DNA of 37,492 nt, taken from Thermoanaerobaculia bacterium (GTDB lineage: Bacteria; Acidobacteriota; Thermoanaerobaculia; Multivoradales; JAHEKO01). The stretch is taken from positions 1-37,492 of the forward strand of contig CALZKB010000012.1 of assembly GCA_945787575.1 (NCBI GenBank), given 5' to 3'. Positions 8,075 to 17,764 of this stretch are shown piece after piece (positions within the stretch are counted from its first letter, which is position 1; each line of letters opens with the position of its first letter). Both the position numbers and the translations under genes were made by a program. The notes under the pieces are model-generated. The model saw only the letters and a list, made by a program, of their open reading frames with translations, made no database searches and was not told the origin of the DNA.

Positions 8075-10264
8075 CTATTCCTCCGACTCTTGGTCGGCCG
8101 GGTCCGTCGTCTTCGCGATCACTTTCTCGACCAGTGCCGTGTAGCGTGGGTGCTTGCGCACCGGGTCGAAGTAAGGGTCGTTCTCGATCCACTCGATGTG
8201 GCCCATGCCGAATTCGATCGCGCGCTCCAGGTTGTCGAGCGACTTGTCGATCTCGCCCAGTTGGGCGAAGACGCAGGCCACGTTGTAGAGGGTGTTGGAG
8301 TCGTCGGGATCGATCTCTACCGCCCGGGTGATCCACTCCTTGGCCAGCTCGAGCTCGCCGAGCTCGACCAGGCCGCCCGCGCCGAGGTAGAGCGCCCGGG
8401 GGTCGTCGGCGTGGAAGGCCAGGTGCTTCTTGACCGCCTCGACGGCCTTGCGCAGGCTCACCGCGGCATAGGCTCTCTGGCCCAGGCTCAAATAGGTCTG
8501 CGCCAGGAAGAACGGGGCCTGGTAGTCCTCCGGGCTGACTCGACACGCTTCCTCGAATCGCTCGACGGCCTCTTCGTGGCGTCCCTCGGCAAACAGGGCC
8601 CGAGCGAAGAAGTAGTGAGCCTCGTAGAGCTTGGGGTTGAGCTCGATCGCCCGCTTGAACTCCCGCTCCGACTCGTCGAACTTCCCGCTGAACGACAGCG
8701 CCAGGCCGCGGGAGGCATGCGCTTCGGCGCTCTGCGGGTTGATCTTCACGGCCTTGAGGCTGGCCGCGTCGGCCTCCTGCAGGTTGGCTTCGCTGGCGTC
8801 GTACCACATGTACAGGAAGCAGCAGCAGTCGGCGACGCCGGCGTAGGCCCGAGCGTAGCGATCGTCAATGACGATGGCGCGGGCGAACATCTGGCGCGCC
8901 AGCTCGAATCCCCTGGCATGGAACTCGTAGAAGAACTTCCGTCCCTTGAGGTAGTAGTCGTAGGCCTGCACGTCGGCCGGAGCCGCCGTTTCGACCGCCT
9001 GTTTGGCCTTCGGCGTCAGCGTGACCTGCAGGGCTTCGACGACGCTTTGCGCAATCTCGTCCTGGATGGCGAAGACGTCCTTGAGCTCACGGTCGTAGCG
9101 ATTCGACCAGAGGCGGTAGCCGTCTGCCACGTCGACCAGCTGCACGCTGATGCGAACCTGCTTGCCGGCCTTGCGCACGCTGCCCTCGAGCACCGTCGAG
9201 ACGCCCAATCTGCGCCCGATCTCGCGAATGTCCGACTCAGCGCCCTTGAAGCGGAAGGCGGAAGTGCGCGAGGCGACTTGCAGGCTCTCGACTCCGCCCA
9301 GCGCGTTGATCAATTCCTCGGCGAGGCCCTCGCAGAAGTAGTCCTGGTCCTTGTCCGGGCTCATGTCGGCGAACGGTAAGACCGCGACGGACGGCCCCTC
9401 GTCCTTGCGCTCCTGACCGACCGCTTCGCCGACCTTGGACAAGGCGGTATGGATGTCGACCGCCGATTGGTAGCGAAGCTCGGCCTCTTTCTCCAGACAG
9501 CGGCCGATCACGCGACCGAGGTGCCCGGGAAGGTCGGGGCGCCGGTCGCTGACCGCTTCGGGGGAGTCCCTCAAGATAGAGGAGACCAGCTCAGCCGACG
9601 TTCCTCCCTGGAAGGGGCGCCGACCGGTCGCCATCTCGTAGAGGATGACGCCGAGCGAGAAGATGTCGGCGCGATGGTCGACCGGCTTGCCCTGCACTTG
9701 CTCGGGCGACATGTAAGGCACCGTGCCCAGCACCACTCCCTGTTGAGTCAGCATCAGGGTCGCATCGTCTCCGCTGTCCGCGTCCGTCTCCCCGACGTGC
9801 AGCTTGGCGAGTCCGAAGTCGAGGATCTTCACCGTACCTTCTTCGGTCACCATGATGTTGGCCGGTTTCAGGTCGCGGTGGGTGATGCTGCGCTGGTGAG
9901 CGGCGACGAGCGCCCGAACCAGAGGCAGACCGATCTCCAGCACCCGCTCGACCGACAGACCGTCGCCGGTGATGATCTGGTCGAGACCCTTGCCGGTAAC
10001 CAGCTCCATGGTGATGAAGTGGCCGGCCGGCGACTCCTCGATCGAATGGATGGTGACGATGTTGGGATGATTGAGAGAGGCGACGGCTTGAGCCTCGCGG
10101 CGAAAGCGCTCGAGCCGATCGGGATCCGAGGCGGTCTCCGCCGGCAGCATCTTGAGCGCCACCTCGCGCCCGAGGTTGGTGTCCTCGGCGAGGTAGACCG
10201 TCCCCATCCCACCTTCGCCCAGGATGTCGAGGATCTTGTAGTGGGAGATCGTCTGATCGATCAT
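8075..10264 (-). CDS. Ser/Thr protein kinase fused to TolB-like domain and TPR array
   Basis: The start is ATG 10264 (MIDQTISHYKIL), preceded by AAGGAAAG. The protein has 729 residues. The Hanks-type kinase domain (about 9-275) is complete: glycine loop GEGGMG at 16-21, ATP-anchoring Lys38, catalytic HRDLKP with Asp131, and DFG with Asp149. From about 300 (SVAVLPFADMSPDKDQDYF) to 425 runs the TolB/FlgO-like region often seen in kinase and adenylate cyclase fusions. TPRs fill the rest to about 715. There is no obvious membrane segment, unlike the degraded copy at 6058-7341, so it is probably cytoplasmic. It would phosphorylate Ser/Thr on partner proteins, with the TPRs as a docking surface; the substrate is unknown. 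It is divergent from acylphosphatase. Confidence 0.92.
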   Translation of the reverse strand: MIDQTISHYKILDILGEGGMGTVYLAEDTNLGREVALKMLPAETASDPDRLERFRREAQAVASLNHPNIVTIHSIEESPAGHFITMELVTGKGLDQIITGDGLSVERVLEIGLPLVRALVAAHQRSITHRDLKPANIMVTEEGTVKILDFGLAKLHVGETDADSGDDATLMLTQQGVVLGTVPYMSPEQVQGKPVDHRADIFSLGVILYEMATGRRPFQGGTSAELVSSILRDSPEAVSDRRPDLPGHLGRVIGRCLEKEAELRYQSAVDIHTALSKVGEAVGQERKDEGPSVAVLPFADMSPDKDQDYFCEGLAEELINALGGVESLQVASRTSAFRFKGAESDIREIGRRLGVSTVLEGSVRKAGKQVRISVQLVDVADGYRLWSNRYDRELKDVFAIQDEIAQSVVEALQVTLTPKAKQAVETAAPADVQAYDYYLKGRKFFYEFHARGFELARQMFARAIVIDDRYARAYAGVADCCCFLYMWYDASEANLQEADAASLKAVKINPQSAEAHASRGLALSFSGKFDESEREFKRAIELNPKLYEAHYFFARALFAEGRHEEAVERFEEACRVSPEDYQAPFFLAQTYLSLGQRAYAAVSLRKAVEAVKKHLAFHADDPRALYLGAGGLVELGELELAKEWITRAVEIDPDDSNTLYNVACVFAQLGEIDKSLDNLERAIEFGMGHIEWIENDPYFDPVRKHPRYTALVEKVIAKTTDPADQESEE

Positions 10265-10395
10265 CGCTTTCCTTGTCGAGGCCGCCGAGCAGCGCCTGGA
10301 CCTCGCGTCGTCGCGCAACGAGCGCTAGGGTATTGCTTTCGTCCTCACGGGTCCAGATGGGCCGGGAGACGCCTCGCTTCTGCTAGGTTGACTCG

Positions 10396-10683
10396 GTGAG
10401 CGCGACGATTGTCCGGGTGCGAATCGAGGGCCGCGTTCAAGGCGTCTGGTTTCGGGGCTGGACTATCGAGGAGGCCCGGCATCGGGGTCTCGACGGCTGG
10501 GTACGCAACCGGGTCGACGGCTCGGTCGAGGCGCTCTTCTCGGGCTCGCAGGAGGCGGTCGAAGCGATGATCGCCGCCTGTCACCGTGGTCCGGCCGCAG
10601 CTAGGGTGAGCTCCGTCCGGCGCTTTCTGGCCACCGCGGAAGAGCTTCGCGGTGACGAGTTCGTCTACCTGCCGACGACCTGA
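10396..10683 (+). CDS. acyP: Acylphosphatase
   Basis: This 95-residue protein is of standard acylphosphatase length. It has the N-terminal motif RVRIEGRVQGVWFRGW, whose Arg (in GVWFR) binds the acyl phosphate. The downstream motif GLDGWVRNRVDGSVEALFSG contains the catalytic Asn (VRN). Acylphosphatases hydrolyse carboxyl-phosphate bonds such as acetyl phosphate and 1,3-bisphosphoglycerate in the cytoplasm. The start is GTG 10396. The C-terminus (DEFVYLPTT) is a little unlike the usual FxIR ending but beta-strand-like. It is a single-gene unit, divergent from the kinase and convergent with the membrane protein at 10766. Confidence 0.93.
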   Translation: MSATIVRVRIEGRVQGVWFRGWTIEEARHRGLDGWVRNRVDGSVEALFSGSQEAVEAMIAACHRGPAAARVSSVRRFLATAEELRGDEFVYLPTT

Positions 10684-10765
10684 AGGCGCCAGGTACCGTC
10701 TCGCCGCCAGGCTTCTGCGCCGGGCGAGCCGTGGCTCCCTCGGCATCGAATCCCCAGACGGCCCT

Positions 10766-11146
10766 CTAGCGGGCGGCCATGACCAGCAGCGCCCCGGTCA
10801 CGTAGGCGACCAGCCACCAGCCGAACGCGAGCCGCGAGAAGCGGTGCAGCCAACCAGGCACCACGTCGTCGCCGTGCGCCCGACGGTGGCGCCAGGCCAG
10901 CGCCGTCTCGGTCAGCATCGCCGCCAGCGACGAGAAGCCGAGCACGCCGTGCGCGGTGAACGGGCCACGACTCGAGCCGGCGATCATGCAGACGGTGGCC
11001 GTCACGTCGAGGACCACGCCGGCAGCGAGAAACGCCAGCGTGCGGGAGCTCACCCGCCGGCTGCGCTGCTCCCCGACGATTCCCACGGCGTAGGAGATCA
11101 GGGCCAGGTTGACGATGATCGTGCCGGCTATCAGAACGGGACTCAT
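10766..11146 (-). CDS. Small four-helix membrane protein (resembles HsmA/TIGR03987 family)
   Basis: ATG 11146 is chosen over an upstream in-frame start because GGAGG lies six bases before it and the hydrophobic N-terminus (MSPVLIAGTIIVNLALISYA) begins there. The 126-residue protein has four predicted membrane helices: about 3-22, 37-57, 64-85 and 105-124. A conserved-looking pattern (TAHGVLGFSSLAAMLTE) places a His in helix 3. By memory it resembles the TIGR03987/HsmA family of unknown role, but this cannot be confirmed without a search. No enzymatic motif is visible. It is convergent with acylphosphatase and about 230 bases from the next minus-strand gene. Confidence 0.75.
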   Translation of the reverse strand: MSPVLIAGTIIVNLALISYAVGIVGEQRSRRVSSRTLAFLAAGVVLDVTATVCMIAGSSRGPFTAHGVLGFSSLAAMLTETALAWRHRRAHGDDVVPGWLHRFSRLAFGWWLVAYVTGALLVMAAR

Positions 11147-11374
11147 GGCTTCCTCCCGGTGGGCCTCGTCGGTCTCCCAGAGGCTATCAGCGTCAACCGA
11201 CCTCCCCACTCTCCCCCGGCCGAGATACTCATCTAGATCGATGGTCAGTCGATAGAAGAACCGCAGCACAACCTCGGAGGACACCCGTGATGAAGAGACT
11301 GCACGGCGGTCTGGCCCCGACGACCTGTCGAACCTCGATTCCGGATCTCGGTCATCCGGCGATGACGGGTCGGG

Positions 11375-13333
11375 TCAATCCAGCCTCGAGAACTCACGGG
11401 CGCGGTCAGCGAACGGACCGGTCGGCGCGCGCTCGAGAAACTCCAACCAGAGGGGCACGGCCTCCGCTCTTCGGCCGAGACGAAGCAGAGCCAGTGCCTT
11501 TCCGTAGGTCACGTGAGGATGCTCGGGAAAGCGCCTCTCGGTCTGCTCGAATGTCGCCAGCGCACTCTCGAACCGAGCCGCTTCGATCTCGAAGAAGCCG
11601 AGGTTCAACCAAGCGGTCACCGCTGCGGGGTTGCGTTCCACCGATCGTCTCATCTCGCTGATCGCCTCATCCAGGAACCCGTGGGTACGCAGCCGCAGGC
11701 CGAGGAGAAATCTCAGCTCCGGGTCGTCCGGAGCCGCCGAGACCGCTTCCCGGAGCTCTGCCAGCCTGGTGTCTCTTTCGAAGTAGACGAACCAGAGACC
11801 CGGTTGGACCTCCGCCGCTCTCGGGGAGTAGGCCTCCTGGAACTCGAGCCTGGCGATCAGGTCTGAAGGAGCGGGCCACCAGCCTTTCTCCGGCTGTACG
11901 CGTTCGAGGATCTTCTTGGTCGTGAGGTCGCGGGCGGGATCGAAATCCGACTCCTGGGTGCCGTACTCGATCGCCACGATATCCGGCTTCCGGGAGAGCA
12001 CGTACTCGGAGTCGTATTTCTGGTGACCCAGGAAGCCTCTATCGAGCTCCATCTCCCGATGGGCGATGTGCTCGTCGGCCAAACCGAGCATGTCGACGCA
12101 AGGCAGCTCGGAGTAGTACGGGATACGTCCCAGGGAACTGATCGCCAGAAGGGTGTCGGGCGGGAGGTTGTTGCCGAGCCATTCTCCATACGCGCGCATC
12201 CGCGGTGCGCTCGCCCGCAGAGACGACTCGAACGCCTCTCGGTGAGCCCGATCGGGCAGGATCTTGCCGCTCAGGCACAAGGATAGGGCGACGACCAGCG
12301 GCAAGGCGCCGGCGAGAACGGCAACGGCTGTACTCCCGCTCTCGAACCGCCGTGAGAGCTTCGAGCAGCCATCGATCAGCAAGAGGCTCCACCAAGGGAA
12401 GTACGGAATCAAGAACCGCGAGTAGGGGTAGATGTCTCCTCCGACGAGGACCACGTAGACGGTCGCCGCGCCGAGCAGAGTCAGCACCAGCGTCCGCTTG
12501 GCTCGGCCTCGTCGGGTCAACAGAGAGCCGAGCAGCACCGGCATTGCCCAAATGCCGTGACTGATCATGAACTCGCCCGTGTACTCGAGCCCGTCGCGGA
12601 TCATCGCCTCACTCAAGTCGGTCTTGGCGTAGAACGTGTTGGGCAACGGATACCCGTAGTACGACAATCGAAAGAGGAGGTGGGGGACGAAGATCGCGGC
12701 GAAGGCGACGACCAAGGCCAGCGTGTTCCGGCGCTGGTCCGGGGCTCGGAGAATCCAGTAGCCGGCGGCGATGGCGACCAAGCCCGCGGCCTCCGGCCTG
12801 GTCAAGTAGGCGAGGCCGAAGAAGACGCCCACGACGATGCCCGATCGTCTGCGCTCGGGAGCTCGAAGTGCCAGCGAGATCGCGAGAGTGATCAGTAGAC
12901 CGTAGAGACTGGTCTCGAGCCCTCCCCCAGCCCACATCGCGAGCGGTGCGCTCGAGACCAGCGTGAGGCACGAAAGCAACGCATGGGCTCGCGGGAGACG
13001 CAGTCCCCTCCTGCCTCCCAGATAGGTGGCGGGCACGAGAGCCAGGGTGAAGACGAGTCCCAGCGCCCCGGCCGCCCGAGGCGGATCCAGCCCGACCCGA
13101 TCGGCGCCAGCGAGAACCACGACCCAGAGGAAGTCCGTGTAGCCTTCGACTCGCTCGCCCCGGTTGAACACGAGGCCGTCGCCGGCGGACAGATTCCGTG
13201 CATAGCGAAAGGCGATGAACGCGTCATCCACCGGCACCCAATAGCGCATGACGTGGAAGGCCAAGACGAGAACCAACCCAGCGAGAGCGAGGTAGACCAC
13301 GCCACGGCTCATGGGCGAGAATCTGCGGGTCAC
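11375..13333 (-). CDS. GT-C-like membrane glycosyltransferase with C-terminal TPR repeats
   Basis: This is a polytopic membrane protein of 652 residues. About ten hydrophobic helices occupy residues 9-380. After helix 1 comes the acidic loop VPVDDAFIAFRYARNLSAGD, with paired Asp residues typical of GT-C (PMT-like) lipid-linked sugar transferases. YPLPNTFYAK and GDIYPYSRFLIPYFPW resemble arabinofuranosyl/mannosyl-transferase-like families. A soluble domain (about 385-540) follows, then TPR repeats (about 545-645). It probably transfers a sugar from a polyprenyl-phosphate donor at the periplasmic face. Donor and acceptor are unknown. The start could be GTG 13333 (AGGCGGG upstream) or ATG 13312; I chose the former. 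Confidence 0.8.
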   Translation of the reverse strand: MTRRFSPMSRGVVYLALAGLVLVLAFHVMRYWVPVDDAFIAFRYARNLSAGDGLVFNRGERVEGYTDFLWVVVLAGADRVGLDPPRAAGALGLVFTLALVPATYLGGRRGLRLPRAHALLSCLTLVSSAPLAMWAGGGLETSLYGLLITLAISLALRAPERRRSGIVVGVFFGLAYLTRPEAAGLVAIAAGYWILRAPDQRRNTLALVVAFAAIFVPHLLFRLSYYGYPLPNTFYAKTDLSEAMIRDGLEYTGEFMISHGIWAMPVLLGSLLTRRGRAKRTLVLTLLGAATVYVVLVGGDIYPYSRFLIPYFPWWSLLLIDGCSKLSRRFESGSTAVAVLAGALPLVVALSLCLSGKILPDRAHREAFESSLRASAPRMRAYGEWLGNNLPPDTLLAISSLGRIPYYSELPCVDMLGLADEHIAHREMELDRGFLGHQKYDSEYVLSRKPDIVAIEYGTQESDFDPARDLTTKKILERVQPEKGWWPAPSDLIARLEFQEAYSPRAAEVQPGLWFVYFERDTRLAELREAVSAAPDDPELRFLLGLRLRTHGFLDEAISEMRRSVERNPAAVTAWLNLGFFEIEAARFESALATFEQTERRFPEHPHVTYGKALALLRLGRRAEAVPLWLEFLERAPTGPFADRAREFSRLD

Positions 13334-13720
13334 GACGATGCCCGCCTCGGCTCGGCTCCCAGCCTCGGCGAACTGCGCTGGGGCTCTCCCGGCTTGTACC
13401 GCCCTGACGATCGATCGGGTCGCGCCAATCCTCTCCCTCGTTGTCAGTTCCCGCCGGGACTCCCCCCGGATGTCGGAAGCCGGCTCCTAAGTGTAGACGG
13501 TCCGTTTCCGGGCTGGCGGACCGATCGCGTCACTTCGGGGGGCGTGCGACGCGACGACGCGCTCGGTGCGAACAAGGTCCGGTGAGTCTGGGAATCGAAC
13601 CTCAGCGAGCGCGAGCTGAGATGCCAGCCGCCTTCTCATGAAGTAGGATCGATCTACAGAGATCGCCGCGAGCAGTCGACTAGAGATCCCTCGCGGCGCC
13701 AACAGAGGAAGGTGGCTGAG
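13334..13720. other. 387-bp intergenic region with repeat element and cytochrome leader
   Basis: No gene is seen. It holds the first copy of a two-block repeat (blocks at 13354-13379 and 13472-13500) that recurs after the cytochrome gene, and the leader with the ribosome binding site GAGGAAGG (13705-13712) of the octahaem cytochrome. No clear -35/-10 or -24/-12 promoter stood out. Confidence 0.5.
13354..13500 (+). repeat. Two-block intergenic repeat, copy 1
   Basis: Block A (13354-13379) matches 15348-15373 at 22 of 26 positions (GGCTCC..GCCTCGGC.AACTG). Block B (13472-13500) matches 15393-15421 at 23 of 29 (core GCCGGCTCC and AGACGG). Both copies have the same orientation, one on each side of the octahaem cytochrome gene. 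In this copy the blocks are separated by about 92 bases, against about 19 in copy 2. Compared by eye. Confidence 0.5.
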
Positions 13721-15178
13721 ATGAGAGGGTCGCCGCTGTTCGGAGTCGCAGCTCTGTCGGTTCTCGTGATGACGCCCGCTGCCGGTGGGGCGCAAAAGAC
13801 GACGCCGACGGTGATGTCCGCGGAGACGGAGGAGTGCAACGAGTGCCATGCCAGCGAGACGCGCGGCATCTATCAGGAGTGGGGAACCTCCAAGCACTAC
13901 CGCGCCCACGTCGGTTGCTACGAGTGCCATCGGGCGGAGGAAGGTGAAGCCGACGCCTTCGACCACATGGGGCACTCCATCAGCATCATCGTCTCGCCGA
14001 AAGACTGCGCCCGCTGCCACGAACGGGAGGTGGCCGAGTTCGACGAGAGCCATCACTCGAAGGCGGGCCTGATCCTCGGATCGCTCGACAACTTTCTCGC
14101 CGACGTGGTGGAGGGAGACAAGGCCTTCTTCGGCGGTTCGGCTCTCACCGTGAGCGGATGCAAACAGTGCCACGGCGGCGAGGTGGAGGTCGCCGAGGAC
14201 GGCTCCCTGCTGCCGACCGGTTGGCCCAACACCGGCATGGGGCGCCTCAACCCGGACGGCTCGGCAGGCGCCTGCACGGCCTGCCATCAGCGGCACGCGT
14301 TCTCGGCCGCCCAGGCCCGCCGGCCGGAGAACTGCGGCAAGTGCCACCTTGGACCGGACCATCCGCAGAAGGAGATCTACGAGGCTTCGAAGCACGGAAT
14401 CGCCTTCGAAGCGCACGTTGACGACCTCAACCTCGACAGCGCCAAGTGGGTGCTGGGCGAGGACTACACGGCGGCTCCGACCTGCGCCACCTGCCACATG
14501 TCGGCGGTGCGCACCGCCGACGGCGAGCTGATCCCGGTGACTCACGACGTCGGCCTGCGCATCAGCTGGAACAACCGGCCGCCGATCTCGATCCGGCCCG
14601 AGGTATCGGACGCCAAGCTCGGCCTCGAGAAGATGGCCAAGGTCGGCTGGCAGGAGAGGCGCGCCAACATGAAGCAGGTGTGCGTCGTCTGCCACACCTC
14701 GAACTATGTCGACAACTTCTACCAGCAGTACGACGGCGTCATCGAGCTCTACAACTCGAAGTTCGCCCAACCGGGAAGCGATCTAATGGCGCTGCTGCGC
14801 GAGCATGAGCTGATCAGCGCGCTACAGTTCGACGAAGACGTGGAGTGGACCTGGTGGGAGATCTGGCACCACGAAGGCCGAGTCGCGCGTCACGGCGCTT
14901 CGATGATGGCGCCCGACTACACCCACTGGCACGGGCTCTACGAAGTGGCCAAGCACTGGTACACGAAGTTCGTCCCCGAGCTGCAGGCGATCGTCGCTGA
15001 GCACGTGCACTCCGACGATCCGTCCAGAGTCGAAGGAGCGCGGGCGCTCCAGGCCGCGCTGGACGAGCTGCTCGCCAGACCCGAACACGCGTGGTACACC
15101 GGCAACCTGACCGACGAGGAACGAGAGGCGAGGCGAGCGGCACAGGAGGAGTTCAAGAAGCGGTACGGCGGCGACTAG
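13721..15178 (+). CDS. Octahaem cytochrome c, hydroxylamine-oxidoreductase-like
   Basis: ATG 13721 is preferred over GTG 13712 because GAGGAAGG sits 8-10 bases before it. A signal peptide (MRGSPLFGVAALSVLVM) is cleaved near AGG-AQ. The mature protein has eight CxxCH haem sites: CNECH, CYECH, CARCH, CKQCH, CTACH, CGKCH, CATCH and CVVCH. Order and spacing match the HAO/HaoA family, with CKQCHGG as the likely active-site haem motif. The C-terminal third has the family segments YDGVIELYNSKFAQP and HHEGRVARHGASMMAPDYTH. Members either oxidise hydroxylamine or hydrazine or reduce nitrite or hydroxylamine. Which applies depends on the haem-crosslinking Tyr, which I cannot place with certainty by eye. 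It acts in the periplasm. No partner quinol oxidase or cytochrome is adjacent. Confidence 0.88.
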   Translation: MRGSPLFGVAALSVLVMTPAAGGAQKTTPTVMSAETEECNECHASETRGIYQEWGTSKHYRAHVGCYECHRAEEGEADAFDHMGHSISIIVSPKDCARCHEREVAEFDESHHSKAGLILGSLDNFLADVVEGDKAFFGGSALTVSGCKQCHGGEVEVAEDGSLLPTGWPNTGMGRLNPDGSAGACTACHQRHAFSAAQARRPENCGKCHLGPDHPQKEIYEASKHGIAFEAHVDDLNLDSAKWVLGEDYTAAPTCATCHMSAVRTADGELIPVTHDVGLRISWNNRPPISIRPEVSDAKLGLEKMAKVGWQERRANMKQVCVVCHTSNYVDNFYQQYDGVIELYNSKFAQPGSDLMALLREHELISALQFDEDVEWTWWEIWHHEGRVARHGASMMAPDYTHWHGLYEVAKHWYTKFVPELQAIVAEHVHSDDPSRVEGARALQAALDELLARPEHAWYTGNLTDEEREARRAAQEEFKKRYGGD

Positions 15179-15347
15179 CTCTCCGCTCACCCCTCGCGTC
15201 GTAGCGGATCTCGCGACGTTTACCCGGGCATTGCAGCCGGCCGAGGTAGGTCGGGAGAAGTCCCCTGCGGCTCATCGCCGGACGCCGCGGCCCATCGGCG
15301 GGAACCGGTAGATCACGCCTGACCTGCTTACCCTCGGCTCTCGGATC

Positions 15348-15421
15348 GGCTCCTCGCCTCGGCAAACTGGGCTCGCCAGGCCTCCCACCGGTGTGGGAGG
15401 CCGGCTCCCTGGTGCAGACGG
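15348..15421 (+). repeat. Two-block intergenic repeat, copy 2
   Basis: Block A is 15348-15373 and block B 15393-15421, both in the same orientation as copy 1 at 13354-13500. Here the blocks flank and partly include a perfect hairpin (15379-15402). This copy is shorter and more compact than copy 1. It may be a member of a dispersed intergenic family. Confidence 0.5.
15379..15402. terminator. Perfect 10-bp hairpin between convergent genes
   Basis: GGCCTCCCAC and GTGGGAGGCC flank a CGGT loop. It lies between the cytochrome stop (15178) and the aceA stop (15476), so it could end transcription from both sides. There is no long T-run on either side, so it may instead belong to the repeat element. 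The rest of 15179-15475 holds nothing recognisable. Confidence 0.5.
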
Positions 15422-15475
15422 GGTTGCTCGTCGCTCGTTCCGCTCACGTCAAGGGGTCGTGACTTGATCCTCCGG

Positions 15476-17758
15476 TTAATTCGCCGCGGAATGGTGCAGC
15501 GGCAAGGTCTTGTCGATGAGCTTCCCGAGGTCGACCCGGTCGGGGTAGAGCAGCCGTTGTGTCCACTCCGCGTCGACGTCGGCGACGATGATGTCTCCGA
15601 CCTCGTCGTGGACGTTGCTGAAAATGCCGTGAGTCAGCATCTTCTGCGTCTGGTAGTGGTTGTCCTCGGTTGGGGAGACGTAGTGCACCGAGACGATCTT
15701 GTAGCGATGGATGAGGAAGAGGTGGATCAACGACATGAGGCGTTTCTTGCGCAACGCCTTCTCGAAGGTGTTCTGGTCGCGAATCGAGAGCAGGTTGCGG
15801 CCTCGGCGGTCCTTGATGATGGCGAAGATCACGTTGGCGACCTTGGTGCCGGACTCGTCCAGCGCCATCAGTTCGAGCAGATCCGAGGCTGCGGTCTGGG
15901 GCCTGAGCTCGACGCGCAGCGGTGGCAGCTCGTGGTGCGCGGTCCACAGCCCGAGCCACTCCTCGAGCAGCTTGCGTGGCACTTCGGTCTGCACGAGATG
16001 CTGGAACTGAGTCGAGCCCTTGCCCATCGCCTTGGTGGTCGCGGTGCGCCCCGAGGAGGCCATCAGCGCGGCGTCGAGCCGCGGGCCGCCGACAAGGGTC
16101 TGAGGCGTCTTGTAGGGGGACTGCAGCAGCCGGAACTTACGCTGCAGACGGGCCAGCGCCAGCATTCCGTCCTGCCCGAGAGCGGTGGCGAAGTCCTCGC
16201 CTGCCAAGCCGTCGATCTGGTGGCCGCCGTAGGTGATGAAGTTGAAGACGTAGCCGAGCTTGCCGAGCTCCTCGGGAAAGCGCTTCATCTCCTCCTCGCT
16301 CATGCCGGTCGTGTCCCAGTTGAACGATGGTGAGAGGTTGTAGGCGAGCATCTGGTCGGGGAACTTCGCGTGCATGGCCTCGGCGAAGGCCCGGGCATCT
16401 TCGAGGTCCGCCGTCTTGGTCTCCATCCACAGAATGTCGGCGAACGGCGCCACCGCCAGCGACTTGGCGATCGCGTAGTCGATCCCGCCCTGGATCTGGT
16501 AGTAGCCCTCGGGAGTCCGGGGAAGCTCACAATCCCAGATGATGGAGATACCCATCGACCGAGCCTTCTGGCGGGCGGCGAAGAACGACGCGCCGGCGGC
16601 GAATTCGTTCCATTCGTCGACGCTCGAGTCGAACTGCTCGCCCTCGTGGACGCGGAACTCGATGACGTCGGCAACCGCCTGGCCGTAGGTCTTGAGGCCG
16701 GCCTCCGCCTGCCAGCGATCGATGTAGGTCGTCGACACCACGTCGAGCATCGCGTCGACGTTGGCGAATCCACCCTGCTCGAAGGCGTCGACGTTGGCTT
16801 GGATCTCGCTCGACAGACCGGTGCGCTCGAGCCAGGTCTCGGCCGCCGCGTGCTCCTCGTCCGAGAGCGCGAACAGCAGATGGCCCCTGATCTCCTCGAT
16901 GCCGAGATCGTAGAACTTCTTCAAGAGCGTCACGTAGCCGGCCTTGTAGGTCGGCAGCTCCACGTTGGTGGCACCGAGAATGAAAGGCTGATCGCGCTCG
17001 TCGGACCTGCTCTCGAGGAAAGTCGCCGATTCGGCGTCCGTTCGGGCGACGATGATGCCCGCCACCTTCATCACGTCGAGCTGGAAGCGCGCCGCATTGA
17101 GCCTCTTGATCTGCTCGTCGACCGTGACGAGGACCTTGCCCCCTTGATGCCCGCACTTCTTGAGACCGGGCTTCTGGTCCTCGATGTGGTAGCCGGGCAC
17201 GCCGACCTCGACGAACCTGCGAATCAAGTTGCGGACGTGGGCGTCGCCGCCGTGCCCGGTGTCGGCATCGGCGATGATGAAGGGGCGGAAATCGACCTCG
17301 GGCGTCGCCTGGCGCTGCTCTTCGGTCATTCGCGAGCGGGCAAAGTGCTGGTTCCGGTCCGCCGTCAGCAGGGCGCGCACGATCGGCGCCGCTTCGTCCG
17401 GCACCTGACTCAACGGGTAGCTCGCCAGATCGGCGCCGGGGTCTTCGGTGATCGAGCCCTTGGCGGAGGTCGCCCAGCCACCGAGGTAGATACCGCCCAG
17501 ACCGAGCCGTCTCATGGTGACCGCCTGGCCTGGAGAGTAGGGGCCGAAAGTCGTGATGCTCCGGCGACGCCTGAACAGCTCACGGAGGGAATCGTAGAAG
17601 CCCTCGGCCGCCTCTTCGGCGACCGGGTAGTGGTTGGCGATCGTGCCCTGCTGAGCCGCTACCTGAGAGGGAGAGTAGAGGCGTACGATCCCTTCGAAGC
17701 GCGGGCGCGATGCCCAATCTTGTGCTCTTGCCTTCTGTTTCTCGAATGAGCTCATCAT
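15476..17758 (-). CDS. aceA: Isocitrate lyase, long form
   Basis: The 760-residue protein carries the isocitrate lyase catalytic motif KKCGHQGGK at 200-207, with nucleophile Cys202. It also has the metal and substrate segments [10 protein letters not shown] (164-172) and IEDQKPG, and the late motif NLSPSFNW. It splits isocitrate into glyoxylate and succinate in the cytoplasm. Standard enzymes are about 430 residues; this length resembles the long AceA2-type enzymes of mycobacteria, with an insertion between the core motifs and a C-terminal extension. ATG 17758 is preceded by TAGGAG. It starts six bases after the malate synthase stop, so the two form an operon for the glyoxylate shunt, used for growth on acetate or fatty acids. 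Confidence 0.95.
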   Translation of the reverse strand: MMSSFEKQKARAQDWASRPRFEGIVRLYSPSQVAAQQGTIANHYPVAEEAAEGFYDSLRELFRRRRSITTFGPYSPGQAVTMRRLGLGGIYLGGWATSAKGSITEDPGADLASYPLSQVPDEAAPIVRALLTADRNQHFARSRMTEEQRQATPEVDFRPFIIADADTGHGGDAHVRNLIRRFVEVGVPGYHIEDQKPGLKKCGHQGGKVLVTVDEQIKRLNAARFQLDVMKVAGIIVARTDAESATFLESRSDERDQPFILGATNVELPTYKAGYVTLLKKFYDLGIEEIRGHLLFALSDEEHAAAETWLERTGLSSEIQANVDAFEQGGFANVDAMLDVVSTTYIDRWQAEAGLKTYGQAVADVIEFRVHEGEQFDSSVDEWNEFAAGASFFAARQKARSMGISIIWDCELPRTPEGYYQIQGGIDYAIAKSLAVAPFADILWMETKTADLEDARAFAEAMHAKFPDQMLAYNLSPSFNWDTTGMSEEEMKRFPEELGKLGYVFNFITYGGHQIDGLAGEDFATALGQDGMLALARLQRKFRLLQSPYKTPQTLVGGPRLDAALMASSGRTATTKAMGKGSTQFQHLVQTEVPRKLLEEWLGLWTAHHELPPLRVELRPQTAASDLLELMALDESGTKVANVIFAIIKDRRGRNLLSIRDQNTFEKALRKKRLMSLIHLFLIHRYKIVSVHYVSPTEDNHYQTQKMLTHGIFSNVHDEVGDIIVADVDAEWTQRLLYPDRVDLGKLIDKTLPLHHSAAN

Positions 17759-17764
17759 GGGCTC

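Noticed and set aside
11287-11374. Possible gene start (GGAGG then ATGATGAAGAG) on the plus strand
   Set aside because: The ribosome binding site is good, but the frame soon runs into the convergent glycosyltransferase gene, is Arg/Pro-rich like a shadow frame and matches nothing. It could be a truncated remnant.
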